The notes: generated by a model from the sequence alone, not told the origin. A stretch of DNA of 28,604 nucleotides from Sphingomonadaceae bacterium (GCA_016742125.1 JACVCM010000038.1:1-28604), one strand, 5' to 3'. Numbered from the stretch's first letter, positions 13,815 to 22,243 are shown. Translations and numbers: made by a program.

Positions 13815-14135
13815 TTAACGAACGGGAGAGAAATCTGTCGGTATCAGCAAGGTCGAATGCATTTGCTTGATAAGCGGAAGCACTTTCTTGAGGTATTCCT
13901 GCCATGCCGCATCAGCTGCCAGACGCGCGCGACGCGCGTGGCGGTCCTCCACCCCGTCATAGCGCCAGAGATGAACGATCTGATTAAGATCGGCCGTGTC
14001 CGATGTGAAATAGCCGATCATCGATCCCAGCACGGCGCGCTGAACCGGCATCCCTTCCGATTTGTAGAGGTCGAGGAACATCGGGACCTTGCCTGGGTAC
14101 AATGTGTAAGTCCGCATTTCGACTATACCGGTCAT
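13815..14135 (-). CDS. NIPSNAP-family protein
   Basis: A 106-residue single-domain NIPSNAP protein (dimeric alpha/beta-barrel fold): VEMRTYTLYPGKVPMFLDLY, GYFTSDTADLNQIVHLWRYD, RRARLAADAAWQEYLKKVLP. Bacterial NIPSNAP proteins often sit in degradation operons; the biochemical role is not established. The ATG overlaps the stop codon of the upstream hydrolase by four bases (ATGA), which indicates translational coupling. It is the last gene of the minus-strand operon that begins at 17489. Full length for the family, no anomalies. Confidence 0.88.
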   Translation of the reverse strand: MTGIVEMRTYTLYPGKVPMFLDLYKSEGMPVQRAVLGSMIGYFTSDTADLNQIVHLWRYDGVEDRHARRARLAADAAWQEYLKKVLPLIKQMHSTLLIPTDFSPVR

Positions 14136-15016
14136 GGCGTGTTGGCCCGAAACGCCAATGCCATGTGCCGCAGCTGCGCCGCTACGAGCGGGCAGTTGGG
14201 ATCACCCAATTTGTTCACCACATCAAAGTGATCGAGACCGGACGGAACCTGTTTTTCTGATACCAGCCCATGTCGGCTCCAAAATTCGTGCATTTCGTCG
14301 GTCTGACGATGAAATTCTGGCGATTCGTCCTCGGCGATGATGAGGAGCATAGGCGCGTCAATTTCAATTTTTTGCTGCAACGGGCTGTGCACCGCGACCT
14401 GTTGTTCGGTCAAATACAGCTTTTGGTTAAGGAAGGAAAGGCGGATCGGTTCCAAATCGAATATGCCGCCGATGGCGCAGGCACCCCTCACCAGCCCCGC
14501 TGGCAGCCCCGCCTGATAGCGTGGCCAGTCCGTCATGAGCAGCATCGCCGCAAGATGCCCGCCGGCTGAATGACCGCCAACATAGATGCGATTGCAATCA
14601 CCACCCCACTGATGCGCCGTGCGCCAGATATGTGCCAACGCTGCGCGGTTGTGCTCAACGATCTGGTCCATATCATATTCCGGGGCCAGGCCAAAATTGT
14701 TGACCACAGTCGCGATCCCATGCGGATTCATTCCGTCGGCGGTGTAGCTGTAATTGCGTTTGTCCAGCGAGTACCAGTAACCGCCGTGAATGAAGACATA
14801 GATGGGGCAACCATCGCCCGCTGCCGGAAAAATGTCGATCCGCTCATTTGGGTCGGGTCCAAAGGCGTCGTCTATTATCGCACTGGAATGGCGAGCCCGG
14901 GTCGCCTCGCTCCAACGTTCCCATGCGGCGAAATGATCGTCGAAATTGGGGAAGCGCGCGCGGTTATTATACTCTGCGTCGAGTTCGGCTTGGGAAAAGT
15001 TACGGTAGACGGGCAT
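14132..15016 (-). CDS. Alpha/beta hydrolase, esterase or kynurenine-formamidase-like
   Basis: A 294-residue alpha/beta hydrolase of the HGG type. The oxyanion-hole motif is IYVFIHGGYWYSLDKR, the nucleophile elbow is IYVGGHSAGGHLAA (Ser), and the acid and base are likely in LLIIAEDESPEF and GLDHFDVV. The N-terminal pattern (YRNFSQAELDAEYNNRA) resembles hydrolases annotated as kynurenine formamidase or BD-FAE-like esterases; amide or ester cleavage is therefore likely, the substrate unknown. It lies 31 bp after the preceding hydrolase gene and is coupled to the NIPSNAP gene. Having two different alpha/beta hydrolases and an amidohydrolase in one operon suggests stepwise hydrolysis of an imported conjugate. 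Confidence 0.85.
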   Translation of the reverse strand: MPVYRNFSQAELDAEYNNRARFPNFDDHFAAWERWSEATRARHSSAIIDDAFGPDPNERIDIFPAAGDGCPIYVFIHGGYWYSLDKRNYSYTADGMNPHGIATVVNNFGLAPEYDMDQIVEHNRAALAHIWRTAHQWGGDCNRIYVGGHSAGGHLAAMLLMTDWPRYQAGLPAGLVRGACAIGGIFDLEPIRLSFLNQKLYLTEQQVAVHSPLQQKIEIDAPMLLIIAEDESPEFHRQTDEMHEFWSRHGLVSEKQVPSGLDHFDVVNKLGDPNCPLVAAQLRHMALAFRANTP

Positions 15017-15047
15017 AGACAGGTTATTCTCCGGAGTTCGCGCCCAA

Positions 15048-15815
15048 TCAGGCGATCGTCAAGATGTGAGAGAGAAGGGCGCGAGTAACCTCTGCTTCCC
15101 GTTCGAGCGGGGCCCAATGGCCGCAGCGTTCCAGGATGCTGAACTTCGGCACTGAAAACTGTGCCGCAACGCTGCGGACAATCGCTGGCGGAGCGGTAAG
15201 ATCTTCGTCGCCGCCGATCACCAGCGCAGGAAAGGACGAGCCGACGAGGTCGGCAGCCATGGTATCGGCAATCGCCTCGCAGGTCGCCGCATAGCCGGTC
15301 GGCTCCTGCTGGCGCACAGGTGCGAGCACGAAAGCCGCCACTTCCGGTTTGGATGTGCGGGTCTGCGCTGACAGTCCGCCCTGGATAGTGAGATCGGCGA
15401 TCTCGGCCATGCCTTCGGCGCGTGCCTTGGCGGCGCGAGCCCGCAAAGCCTCGCGCTGGGTATCGGTCGGTTCGCGGAACGGCCCGACAAGCGCTAGCGA
15501 CGCAACCCGTTCGGGCCGAAGTGCGGCGAGGTGCTGAACAATCACGGTGCCATAGGAGTGAGCAACGAAATGAACAGCTTGACTGCTAACCGCGTCAAGT
15601 TGGTCGATCAACCATTGCGCGAGTGCCGACGTCGTCATTGTTGGGATCGGATGGGCGCCAGCCGAACCAGGCAGAGTGACTGACGCGACAGAAAGGTGAC
15701 GGCCAAGCGCTTCTGCCTGCGGCCACCAGGCACCAGCAGAGCCCCCGAGACCGTGCACGAACACGACTGTGGCACCGTCAGCTGTGCCTTTGCGTTCCAG
15801 ACCTGGCACCGTCAT
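15048..15815 (-). CDS. Alpha/beta hydrolase, lactonase/esterase-like
   Basis: A 255-residue alpha/beta hydrolase of the enol-lactonase/haloperoxidase-like group. Visible motifs: VVFVHGLGGSAGAW (oxyanion hole, residues 18-31), FVAHSYGT with nucleophile Ser87, LVIGGDEDLTAPP (catalytic Asp) and LERCGHWAPLEREAE (catalytic His). The cap domain at about 120-190 is Ala/Glu-rich. Its ATG overlaps the amidohydrolase stop codon by four bases, so it is translationally coupled. The reaction could be lactone, ester or carbon-carbon hydrolysis; the sequence alone does not decide. Full length with an intact triad. Confidence 0.88.
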   Translation of the reverse strand: MTVPGLERKGTADGATVVFVHGLGGSAGAWWPQAEALGRHLSVASVTLPGSAGAHPIPTMTTSALAQWLIDQLDAVSSQAVHFVAHSYGTVIVQHLAALRPERVASLALVGPFREPTDTQREALRARAAKARAEGMAEIADLTIQGGLSAQTRTSKPEVAAFVLAPVRQQEPTGYAATCEAIADTMAADLVGSSFPALVIGGDEDLTAPPAIVRSVAAQFSVPKFSILERCGHWAPLEREAEVTRALLSHILTIA

Positions 15816-17107
15816 TGCCAGACGGACTCGACAACCTTGGTCGCAACCGTTCCGCTTTCTACCCCCTGGCCAGGGCGTTTGTGGAACTGCCCATCCTTCA
15901 TGATAGCCAGCAGATTGTCACGATCCTGGAAAAGCCGTACGTCCTCGGTCGGATCGCCTCGAACAAGCAGAAGATCGGCCAGATAACCCGGCTTTATGAG
16001 GCCAAGGTCATCATAACCCATAAGCTGGCCGCCAAGCTTGGTTGCCGCACTCAGCACCTCGGCGGGCGTATAGCCAAGCATGGTCACAAAATGCTCAAAA
16101 TCGCGGGCATTGGTGCCCATCGGGCTCCAGGCGAAGCCATAGTCTCCGCCTGGTAACACGCGCAGACCACGCTTGCGCAACTCGCCATAGACGCGCGGGC
16201 AGTTTTCCAGCATCTTGTAGAGGTCCATATGCTCGGCCACCTCCCGCGTGATGCCCCAGGGCTCCGCCTCATGGGCCGTGGCGTAAATTATCCCGATGGC
16301 GGGGGCGAGGAAGATTTCGTCCTTTGCCGCTTCGAGCAGATCGAAGGTTTCTCCTTCGATGAAATCAAGATGGTAGATGACGCGGAACTTGTGCTTTAGC
16401 GCGAGCCGGACCGCCGCGTCAGCGCGCGCATGGCACGAAAGCCAGGCACCGCGCGCATGGGCTTCCTCCGCGCCTGCGGCGACCTCGGCATCGGTATAGG
16501 ATGTCTGGCGCCCGAAATTCTTGCGGACGAAATTATCGCCCGAAATATTCATCTTGATGGTGTCGACGCCCTCGCGGATCATCGTGCGGACGGCGCGGCG
16601 GATTTCGTCCGGCCCGTCGGCGATGATCTCAATCCCCTGATGATGGGGATTGTGAAGTTGCCGCTCATCTCCCAGCCCACCGGTAGAGACGATCTCCGGC
16701 GAGGCAGCCCGCATCCGCGGACCCGGCAGTGTGCCTGCGTTGATGGCGTTGCGGATGACGACCTCGGTGCGCGGCTTCGACGATGCGGCGGAATAGAGGC
16801 TGGTGAACCCGGAATCGAGCATCAGCCGCGCATTTTGCGCGGTGATCAGCACATGTTCTTCTGGCGGGACTTCGCCCAGTTCTTTAAGATGCACGAAGTT
16901 CGTATAGGTGACATGCGCGTGCGCCTCGATCAGTCCGGGCATCAGCACATTGCCGCCGCAATCGACAAGCGAACAGTCCGTCCGATCAAGCTGATCCGGT
17001 GGCGCGACCGCCTCGATCCGATTGCCGACGACGCGCACCTCGCCGGGCTGGGGCGGCGTTCCTTCGCCATCGAAGATCCTCGCATTGACAAAGATTTGGG
17101 GTTTCAT
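15812..17107 (-). CDS. Metal-dependent amidohydrolase
   Basis: A 431-residue amidohydrolase-superfamily enzyme. Start at the ATG of MKPQIFVNARIFDG, with GGAG in the upstream bases; an upstream extension to 17185 overlaps the previous gene. The beta-barrel metal site shows HxH at His63/His65 (LIEAHAHV), a candidate bridging Lys in TIKMNISGD, later His in SCHARAD and VIYHLDF, and Asp in PGGDYGFAW. The C-terminus closes the composite beta-sandwich (LGLIKPGYLADLLLVRGDP, then IMKDGQFH), as in imidazolonepropionase- and prolidase-like members. It probably cleaves an amide, carbamate or ring C-N bond in the imported compound. It is the second gene of the operon, 22 bp after the DUF1636 gene. Confidence 0.9.
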   Translation of the reverse strand: MKPQIFVNARIFDGEGTPPQPGEVRVVGNRIEAVAPPDQLDRTDCSLVDCGGNVLMPGLIEAHAHVTYTNFVHLKELGEVPPEEHVLITAQNARLMLDSGFTSLYSAASSKPRTEVVIRNAINAGTLPGPRMRAASPEIVSTGGLGDERQLHNPHHQGIEIIADGPDEIRRAVRTMIREGVDTIKMNISGDNFVRKNFGRQTSYTDAEVAAGAEEAHARGAWLSCHARADAAVRLALKHKFRVIYHLDFIEGETFDLLEAAKDEIFLAPAIGIIYATAHEAEPWGITREVAEHMDLYKMLENCPRVYGELRKRGLRVLPGGDYGFAWSPMGTNARDFEHFVTMLGYTPAEVLSAATKLGGQLMGYDDLGLIKPGYLADLLLVRGDPTEDVRLFQDRDNLLAIMKDGQFHKRPGQGVESGTVATKVVESVWQ

Positions 17108-17129
17108 GATGTGCTCTCCAGGCGCGGGT

Positions 17130-17489
17130 TCATGCCGCTCTTGTTGTGGTGAACTTGGGTGACCGCGCGGTAATGCGCGCGGCAAGCTCGGGTGGCAGCT
17201 GTCTGTCCGTCAGCAGCCCGTCCGGCGTCGCAGCATAATGCTGCGCAACTTCAATCAGCCGTTCTACGTCGCGTCCACCAAGGCCGCTGAATCGGATTCG
17301 CCATTTGTCAGGCGCATCCAGGCTGACAGTATAAGGCTGGCGGCAGCTTCCGAGGCATTGGACATGCACCGGCCTTATCTCCAGCGATGCCATCCGCCTC
17401 AGCGCCCTTTGCAATGCTTCGGAGAATAGGCCGACCTCACCCTGTCCGTCACGCGGGCATGTGCGGCACAGCAGAATTTCGACCGTCAC
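17130..17489 (-). CDS. DUF1636 protein, thioredoxin-like ferredoxin fold
   Basis: About 119 residues starting at a GTG (VTVEILLCRTCP), chosen because GGAGGAGG lies six bases upstream; a TTG further up (17507) is less likely. Two cysteine pairs, CRTC near the N-terminus and CLGSC in the middle (VQCLGSCRQP), give the four-Cys pattern of thioredoxin-like [2Fe-2S] ferredoxins and DUF1636 metal-binding proteins. It may carry electrons or metal for a neighbouring enzyme, but no oxygenase is encoded nearby. First gene of the minus-strand operon; an operator lies about 45 bp upstream. Confidence 0.8.
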   Translation of the reverse strand: MTVEILLCRTCPRDGQGEVGLFSEALQRALRRMASLEIRPVHVQCLGSCRQPYTVSLDAPDKWRIRFSGLGGRDVERLIEVAQHYAATPDGLLTDRQLPPELAARITARSPKFTTTRAA

Positions 17490-17535
17490 GCACGCCTCCT
17501 CCGCCAAGTCCAGACGAGTATGCTATCGTGTTAGT

Positions 17536-17547
17536 GCAAACGTGTCC
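17536..17547. promoter_or_regulatory. LacI-type operator 1, upstream of the minus-strand operon
   Basis: GCAAACGTGTCC differs from operators 2 and 3 by one base and keeps the central CG typical of LacI-family sites. It sits about 46 bp upstream of the DUF1636 start. On the minus strand TTGCAC (17539-17534) could be a -35 overlapping the operator, with a -10 not clearly seen. Confidence 0.7.
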
Positions 17548-17804
17548 AGAAGACTTTTCTTCGCCTGAGGTTCGCCCGACAGAATTGAAGTTCGCCGTCT
17601 TGCACATTGCACATGTCATCACGGCCTTTGTTTTCCTTGCCAATGAGGCGATTCTGGACCTCGCGCGAAAACCGGACAGCGCCCGACTCAAGCGTGATAG
17701 GTGGAACGGCTTGTCGATTCACAGCATCAGCGCATGCAAACTGGGCGCATTGTTGAATAGGGCGAATCCTTGCGGGACTTCGGAACTGCCCCAGAAGATT
17801 GGGC
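17548..17804. other. Divergent intergenic region of the catabolic operons
   Basis: No gene seen. It separates the two divergent operons and their two operators. A half-site GCAAAC also occurs at about 17736-17741. Nothing else notable was found. Confidence 0.5.
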
Positions 17805-17833
17805 TTGCCAATTTACGCAAACGTGTGCAGATG
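17805..17833 (+). promoter_or_regulatory. Promoter with LacI-type operator 2, upstream of the plus-strand operon
   Basis: A -35-like TTGCCA (17805-17810) is followed, 17 bp on, by CAGATG (17828-17833, weak -10). The operator GCAAACGTGTGC lies between them at 17817-17828, the same layout as at the TonB receptor. Binding of the regulator there would block RNA polymerase directly. Confidence 0.75.
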
Positions 17834-17850
17834 AGAGGCAGGAGACTTCT

Positions 17851-18804
17851 GTGGCAGCTGTTCTTGTGACTGATTATGCGTGGCCCGACCTGGAGATTGA
17901 GCAGGCTATCCTTGCTGCGGCCGGTCACGAGTTGAAAGCGGGCCCTGGGCCTGCTCCGTCGGCTGAAGCGGTTGCCGCTCTGGCGGCTGCCTGTGACCCT
18001 GCCGCAATCATGACCTGCTGGGCGAACGTGCGAGCGCCAGCCATCGATGCCTGCTCTGAACTTCGCATAATAGCGCGTCTGGGCGTCGGGCTGGACAATA
18101 TCGATCTTGCTGCGGCAGGCCGCGTCGGCGCCGTCGTCACCAACGTGCCTGACTATTGCGTGGAAGAGGTGTCTGATCATGCGGTGGCGCTGCTGCTCGC
18201 ACATTATCGGGGCATCGCGTTGTTTGATCGATCAACCAAGCGGGGGCTGTGGGAACCTGCCGCTGCTCGACTGACGCGCATGCGCGATCTCGCGGTCGGA
18301 CTGTTTGGTTTCGGACGGATTGCCGGGCGCACTGCAGAGAAGCTGATGCCGCTTGTCGGCCGGGTACTTGCCACCCGCCGCAGCGCGTCGCCGCTGCCAG
18401 AGGGCGTGGAAGGATGCGCACTCGATTCGCTGCTGGCGCAAAGCGACGCGGTTATCATCCATGCGCCGCTCACTGGCGAGACCCACGGGCTGTTCGACGC
18501 GCACCTATTTGCTCGCATGAAGGAGGGCGCACTCCTCATCAACGTCAGTCGAGGCCAGATCGTGGACAATGACGCGCTTCTCAAGGCGATCGAACATGGT
18601 CGTTTGAGTGGCGCGGGGCTGGATGTGATCGAGGGTGAGCCCGATCCGCCAGAGGCGCTGCTTGCTCATCCTGCGATTGTCGCTACTCCGCACATCGCCT
18701 TTTCGTCAGCGGCATCCCTGGCAGAGCTGCGCCGGCGTGCCTGTGAGGATGTGGTCCGTGTGCTGGCGGGCGAGCAGGCGCGCCATTCTTGCGCGCTGTC
18801 TTAG
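17851..18804 (+). CDS. D-isomer-specific 2-hydroxyacid dehydrogenase
   Basis: A 317-residue NAD(P)-dependent dehydrogenase interconverting a D-2-hydroxyacid and the 2-oxoacid. Start at the GTG of VAAVLVTDYAW, because AGGCAGGAGA lies eight bases upstream and the frame above contains the operator. The Rossmann motif is AVGLFGFGRIAGRTAE. The catalytic set is Arg in LLINVSRGQIVDNDAL, Glu in LDVIEGEPDPPEA and His in IVATPHIAFSS. The N-terminal lid has ARLGVGLDNIDLAAA. Family members include phosphoglycerate and hydroxypyruvate/glyoxylate dehydrogenases; substrate is undetermined. First gene of a three-gene operon with an enolase-like protein and an APH-type kinase. Confidence 0.92.
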   Translation: MAAVLVTDYAWPDLEIEQAILAAAGHELKAGPGPAPSAEAVAALAAACDPAAIMTCWANVRAPAIDACSELRIIARLGVGLDNIDLAAAGRVGAVVTNVPDYCVEEVSDHAVALLLAHYRGIALFDRSTKRGLWEPAAARLTRMRDLAVGLFGFGRIAGRTAEKLMPLVGRVLATRRSASPLPEGVEGCALDSLLAQSDAVIIHAPLTGETHGLFDAHLFARMKEGALLINVSRGQIVDNDALLKAIEHGRLSGAGLDVIEGEPDPPEALLAHPAIVATPHIAFSSAASLAELRRRACEDVVRVLAGEQARHSCALS

Positions 18805-18843
18805 CGTTGTGGTGATGCAGCCAATGCTTGTGGAGGATGCCCT

Positions 18844-20172
18844 GTGACAATCGTGATTGAAGCGGTAAAGGGAAGGGAGATCCTCGATTCTCGGGGGCGA
18901 CCCACCATCGAGGTGGATGTTGCCATATCAGGCGGTTTTGTCGGAACGGCATCGGTGCCTTCTGGCGCTTCGACCAGCCGAAGCGAGGCGTGCGAGTTGC
19001 GCGATGGCGAACCCACCCGCTTTTTCGGACGCGGCGTGGCGCAGGCGGCGGCGCATGTGAACGAGATCATCGGCCCGACGCTGTACGGTCAGCCCGCCGA
19101 CGCGCAACGCACAATCGACGATCGGATGCGCGAATTAGACGGCACGGCGCACCTTGGCCGGCTGGGGGCCAATGCCATTCTGGGCGTGTCGTTGGCAGCG
19201 TGCAGGGCGGCGGCCCTGGCGCGCGGTCTGCCGCTCTATCGACATATTGGCGATCTCGCAGCGGTGTCGACGCCGCTCCTGCCGGTACCCATGGTCAATA
19301 TCCTGAGCGGCGGTCTGCACGCGGGTCGCGGGATGGACGTCCAGGACTTTTTGGCTGTACCCCTGTCGGCGCCCGACTATCCGACCGCACTGCACGACAT
19401 GATCCGGGTTCGCGCAGCGGCGGAAGATCTGGCTCGTACAGAAGGTATGCCGACGCTGCTGGCCGACGAAGGCGGCCTGTCGCCCGGCTATGCTCGTGCC
19501 GAACAGGCGCTTGACCTCATGGTGCGGGCAATCGAAGCGGCAGGATTTGAGCCAGGCAGCGACATTGCCATAGCGCTCGACATAGCGGCGACTTCGCTGC
19601 TGGGCGAAGCAGACAGCTATGCCTTGCGGCGCAGCGGACTTGCACTGGATAGCGCTGACATGATCGATCTGATCGCCAGTTGGGTTGGACGATATCCGAT
19701 CGTTTCAGTCGAAGATGGGTTGCACGACGAGGATTGGCAAGGATGGTCGGAGCTAACGCAGCGGCTTGGCGACATTCAGGTGATTGGCGACGACCTCTTC
19801 GCAACCAGCCCCGCCCGCCTCGCTCGCGGGGTTGGTGTTGGCGCGGCAAATGCCGTGCTCATCAAGCTCAACCAGAACGGCACGCTCAGCGGTACGCTGG
19901 ACGCCGTCGCGCTGGCGCGCCAGCATGGCTATGCCACCGTCATCTCCGCGCGATCGGGAGAGACGTCGGACAGTTTCATGTCCGATCTCGCTGTTGGAAC
20001 GGCAGGTGGTCAGATAAAGATCGGTTCGGTTCGGAACAGTGAACGGCTTGAAAAGTACAACCAATTGTTGCGCATCGCTGAACGGGAAACGATCGGTTAC
20101 GCCGGATCGGCAGTGCTCGCAGGAGCGCAGCAACGCGGGAGAAATAAAGATGACCGACGCGCTGCCAGTTGA
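18844..20172 (+). CDS. Enolase paralogue with altered active site
   Basis: A 442-residue enolase-superfamily protein starting at a GTG 39 bp after the dehydrogenase. Conserved by comparison with E. coli and yeast enolase: His159 (GGLHAG), Glu209 (ADEGG), metal ligands Asp246, Glu290 and Asp317, Lys341 (LIKLNQNGTLSGT) and Lys392 (IKIGS). Two changes stand out. The SHRSGE signature reads SARSGE, so the phosphate-region histidine is Ala369, and the QEF glutamate is Asp168. The canonical C-terminus is replaced by GAQQRGRNKDDRR. Such changes argue against simple housekeeping glycolysis and for a related 2-phospho-hydroxyacid. The 3' end overlaps the kinase start by 23 bp. Confidence 0.9.
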   Translation: MTIVIEAVKGREILDSRGRPTIEVDVAISGGFVGTASVPSGASTSRSEACELRDGEPTRFFGRGVAQAAAHVNEIIGPTLYGQPADAQRTIDDRMRELDGTAHLGRLGANAILGVSLAACRAAALARGLPLYRHIGDLAAVSTPLLPVPMVNILSGGLHAGRGMDVQDFLAVPLSAPDYPTALHDMIRVRAAAEDLARTEGMPTLLADEGGLSPGYARAEQALDLMVRAIEAAGFEPGSDIAIALDIAATSLLGEADSYALRRSGLALDSADMIDLIASWVGRYPIVSVEDGLHDEDWQGWSELTQRLGDIQVIGDDLFATSPARLARGVGVGAANAVLIKLNQNGTLSGTLDAVALARQHGYATVISARSGETSDSFMSDLAVGTAGGQIKIGSVRNSERLEKYNQLLRIAERETIGYAGSAVLAGAQQRGRNKDDRRAAS

Positions 20173-21151
20173 GATGGCCGCGTTTGTCGCCGCTTTGTAT
20201 CCCGACCAGAATATCGTTGCAGCAAGCCCGCTGACCGGAGGCATTTCCTCGGATATTTGGCGCGTCGATCTCCCAAGTGGCAGTTTGTGCGTCAAACGCG
20301 CGCTGGCGCAGCTGAAAAGTGCTGCCGAATGGCACGTGTCAACCGAACGTTCCGCATCCGAATATGCATGGCTCAGCATTGTCGCCGCCATCGCTCCGGC
20401 GGCTGTGCCGAAGCTTCTCGGACAGTCGGACAACCGCTCCATGTTTGCCATGGACTATCTGGATCCCGCGCGGGCGCCGGTCTGGAAGGCGGAACTCTTC
20501 CGCGGCGCAATCGACCCGGATGTGGCAGCGCAGGTCGGCGACCTCGTTGGCCGCATTCATGCCGCGACGGCCGCACGCGATGACATTGCCCGCAATTTCC
20601 AAAATCACGACCTGTTCGAGGCTTTGCGACTGCGGCCCTATCTGCGCGCAACGGCGACGTGTCACCCGGATATCGGCGATCATTTGCTAGAGATTGCGGA
20701 CCGCACTGCCGCTACCTGTTTGACGCTCATCCACGGCGACGTCAGCCCCAAGAACATATTGGTGGGAAAGGACGGGCCGCTCCTGCTCGACGCTGAATGC
20801 GCCTGCTATGGCGATCCTGCCTTTGACCTTGCGTTCTGCCTCAACCACCTGTTGCTGAAAGCCGCCGTGATGGCGGGGGCGCAAGCCCCGCTTGCCGCTG
20901 CGGCAAAGGCCATGACGTCCGCCTACAACGGGCGTGTAGACTGGGAGACTGTGGCGGCTTTCGAAAAGCGCTGCGCCACATTGCTGCCAGCACTAACGCT
21001 GGCCAGAGTGGATGGTGACAGCCCTGTTGAATATCTGTCCGGTGATGACGCCGTTTTCGTGCGTGATCAGGCCCGGCGCATTCTGATGGAGCCAGGTCGC
21101 TCGATCGAAAATGTGATCGATCGCTGGTTCTCGGCCCTCGCGGCGCGCTGA
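20150..21151 (+). CDS. APH-fold small-molecule kinase
   Basis: A 333-residue aminoglycoside-phosphotransferase-fold kinase. Start at the ATG of MTDALPVEMAA, with GGGAGA seven bases upstream; an upstream ATG (20039) is deep in the enolase gene. Motifs: glycine-containing loop LTGGISSDIW, Lys49 (LCVKRAL), Brenner's motif HGDVSPKN (His195 to Asn202, Asp197 catalytic) and metal-binding LLLDAE (Asp214). Members phosphorylate hydroxyl groups of antibiotics, choline, homoserine or methylthioribose; the operon context favours a metabolic substrate, possibly the hydroxyacid product of the dehydrogenase, giving a 2-phospho acid for the enolase-like protein. That order is inference. Confidence 0.88.
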   Translation: MTDALPVEMAAFVAALYPDQNIVAASPLTGGISSDIWRVDLPSGSLCVKRALAQLKSAAEWHVSTERSASEYAWLSIVAAIAPAAVPKLLGQSDNRSMFAMDYLDPARAPVWKAELFRGAIDPDVAAQVGDLVGRIHAATAARDDIARNFQNHDLFEALRLRPYLRATATCHPDIGDHLLEIADRTAATCLTLIHGDVSPKNILVGKDGPLLLDAECACYGDPAFDLAFCLNHLLLKAAVMAGAQAPLAAAAKAMTSAYNGRVDWETVAAFEKRCATLLPALTLARVDGDSPVEYLSGDDAVFVRDQARRILMEPGRSIENVIDRWFSALAAR

Positions 21152-21167
21152 AGCGGCCGCAAGCTGA

Positions 21168-22181
21168 TCAGGCGCGCATACGCGCCGTCGATCCCCGCTT
21201 TACCAGACTGGGCGCGAGCAACACCGAAGTCTGTCCGGACAGCTCCTCACCCGACTCGCGAAACAACAAGGCACTGGCAGTGGCGGCAAGTTCCTGAATC
21301 GGCAGGGAGACTGCGGTAAGTCCGCTGCCCCACAGATCGAACCAGCTTGAATTACCGTAGGAGATCACGGAAACATCGCCAGGCACCCGTAGCTTCGCGG
21401 CATTTAGCCATTGCGCGCCGCCTAGCGCAAGTTGCGGGCTGGACAGGAACAACGCGGTCGGGCGCGGCGATCGGTCCATCAGTTGCGCCGCTGCGCGCGC
21501 GCCACCTTGAACGCTCGGTTCGATCAGGGCGATCAGCGCCGGGTCGGGTGCAACGCCAGCCTCTTCCAAAGTCTCTTTGTAACCGCGCAGTCGCGCGGCG
21601 CCGGTGCTGAGCGCCTCTGAGACGCCGACATAGCCTATTGCGCGGTGACCAAGTGAAAGGAGATGTTCAATCGCCATGCGCGCGGCGGCTGCATCATCGG
21701 CGCCCACCGTCAGCCCTTGAACCTTGGCGTGAACGCGGAGAAACTGGATGCAGCGAACGCCGGCCAAATGACTCAAAGTTTCCTTGCGCGGCACGGCGGT
21801 GAGTGCAACGACGACGCCGGCCGGTCGGGTTTCGAGGAGTGCCTGCAGCAGTTTGAGCTCGCGTTGCGGATCGTCGTCGGATACCAACAGCATCAGCTGA
21901 TGGCCGCGCTGGCTGCAGTCGTCGGCAAGGTTTTTCGCGATCGTCGCGTAAAACTCGTTGACGATGTCGGGCACCAGCAGCCCAACCGTCTGGCTGTGGC
22001 CGGTTCGCAGCAAACGCGCACCGGAATTGGCGACATAGCCATATTGACGCGCCGCGTGACGGACGCGATCCTTGGTATCCTGGCTGATCGCGTCATGGTT
22101 GGAAAGCGCACGCGAAACCGTCGAATGCGCCAGGCCAAGATGCGCAGCGAGATCTTTCAGAGTCGTTTTGGACGACGGCAC
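21168..22181 (-). CDS. LacI-family transcriptional regulator
   Basis: A 337-residue LacI/GalR repressor. Start at the GTG of VPSSKTTLKDLAAHL, with GAGGAA six bases upstream; an upstream ATG at 22301 would add 40 residues lying in the promoter region. The helix-turn-helix occupies about residues 6-26 (TTLKDLAAHLGLAHSTVSRA) and the hinge follows (YVANSGARLLRTGHSQTVG). The periplasmic-binding-protein-like effector domain spans about 62-337 (VGLLVPDIVNEFY, IGYVGVSEALSTGA, ISYGNSSWFDLWG). It is convergent with the kinase gene (16 bp apart) and divergent from the TonB receptor gene. Three matching operators in the window are its probable targets. Confidence 0.95.
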   Translation of the reverse strand: MPSSKTTLKDLAAHLGLAHSTVSRALSNHDAISQDTKDRVRHAARQYGYVANSGARLLRTGHSQTVGLLVPDIVNEFYATIAKNLADDCSQRGHQLMLLVSDDDPQRELKLLQALLETRPAGVVVALTAVPRKETLSHLAGVRCIQFLRVHAKVQGLTVGADDAAAARMAIEHLLSLGHRAIGYVGVSEALSTGAARLRGYKETLEEAGVAPDPALIALIEPSVQGGARAAAQLMDRSPRPTALFLSSPQLALGGAQWLNAAKLRVPGDVSVISYGNSSWFDLWGSGLTAVSLPIQELAATASALLFRESGEELSGQTSVLLAPSLVKRGSTARMRA

Positions 22182-22215
22182 ATGCAATTCCTCTGCAACC
22201 GTTTCACTTAATCTG

Positions 22216-22243
22216 ACATTATCTGAAAATCCTTGTCTATCAA
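22216..22243 (-). promoter_or_regulatory. Predicted promoter of the LacI gene
   Basis: On the minus strand TTGATA (22243-22238) and TAATGT (22221-22216) with a 16-bp spacer give a plausible -35/-10 pair about 35 bp upstream of the GTG start. No full copy of the operator overlaps it, so autoregulation is not obvious. Confidence 0.5.
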
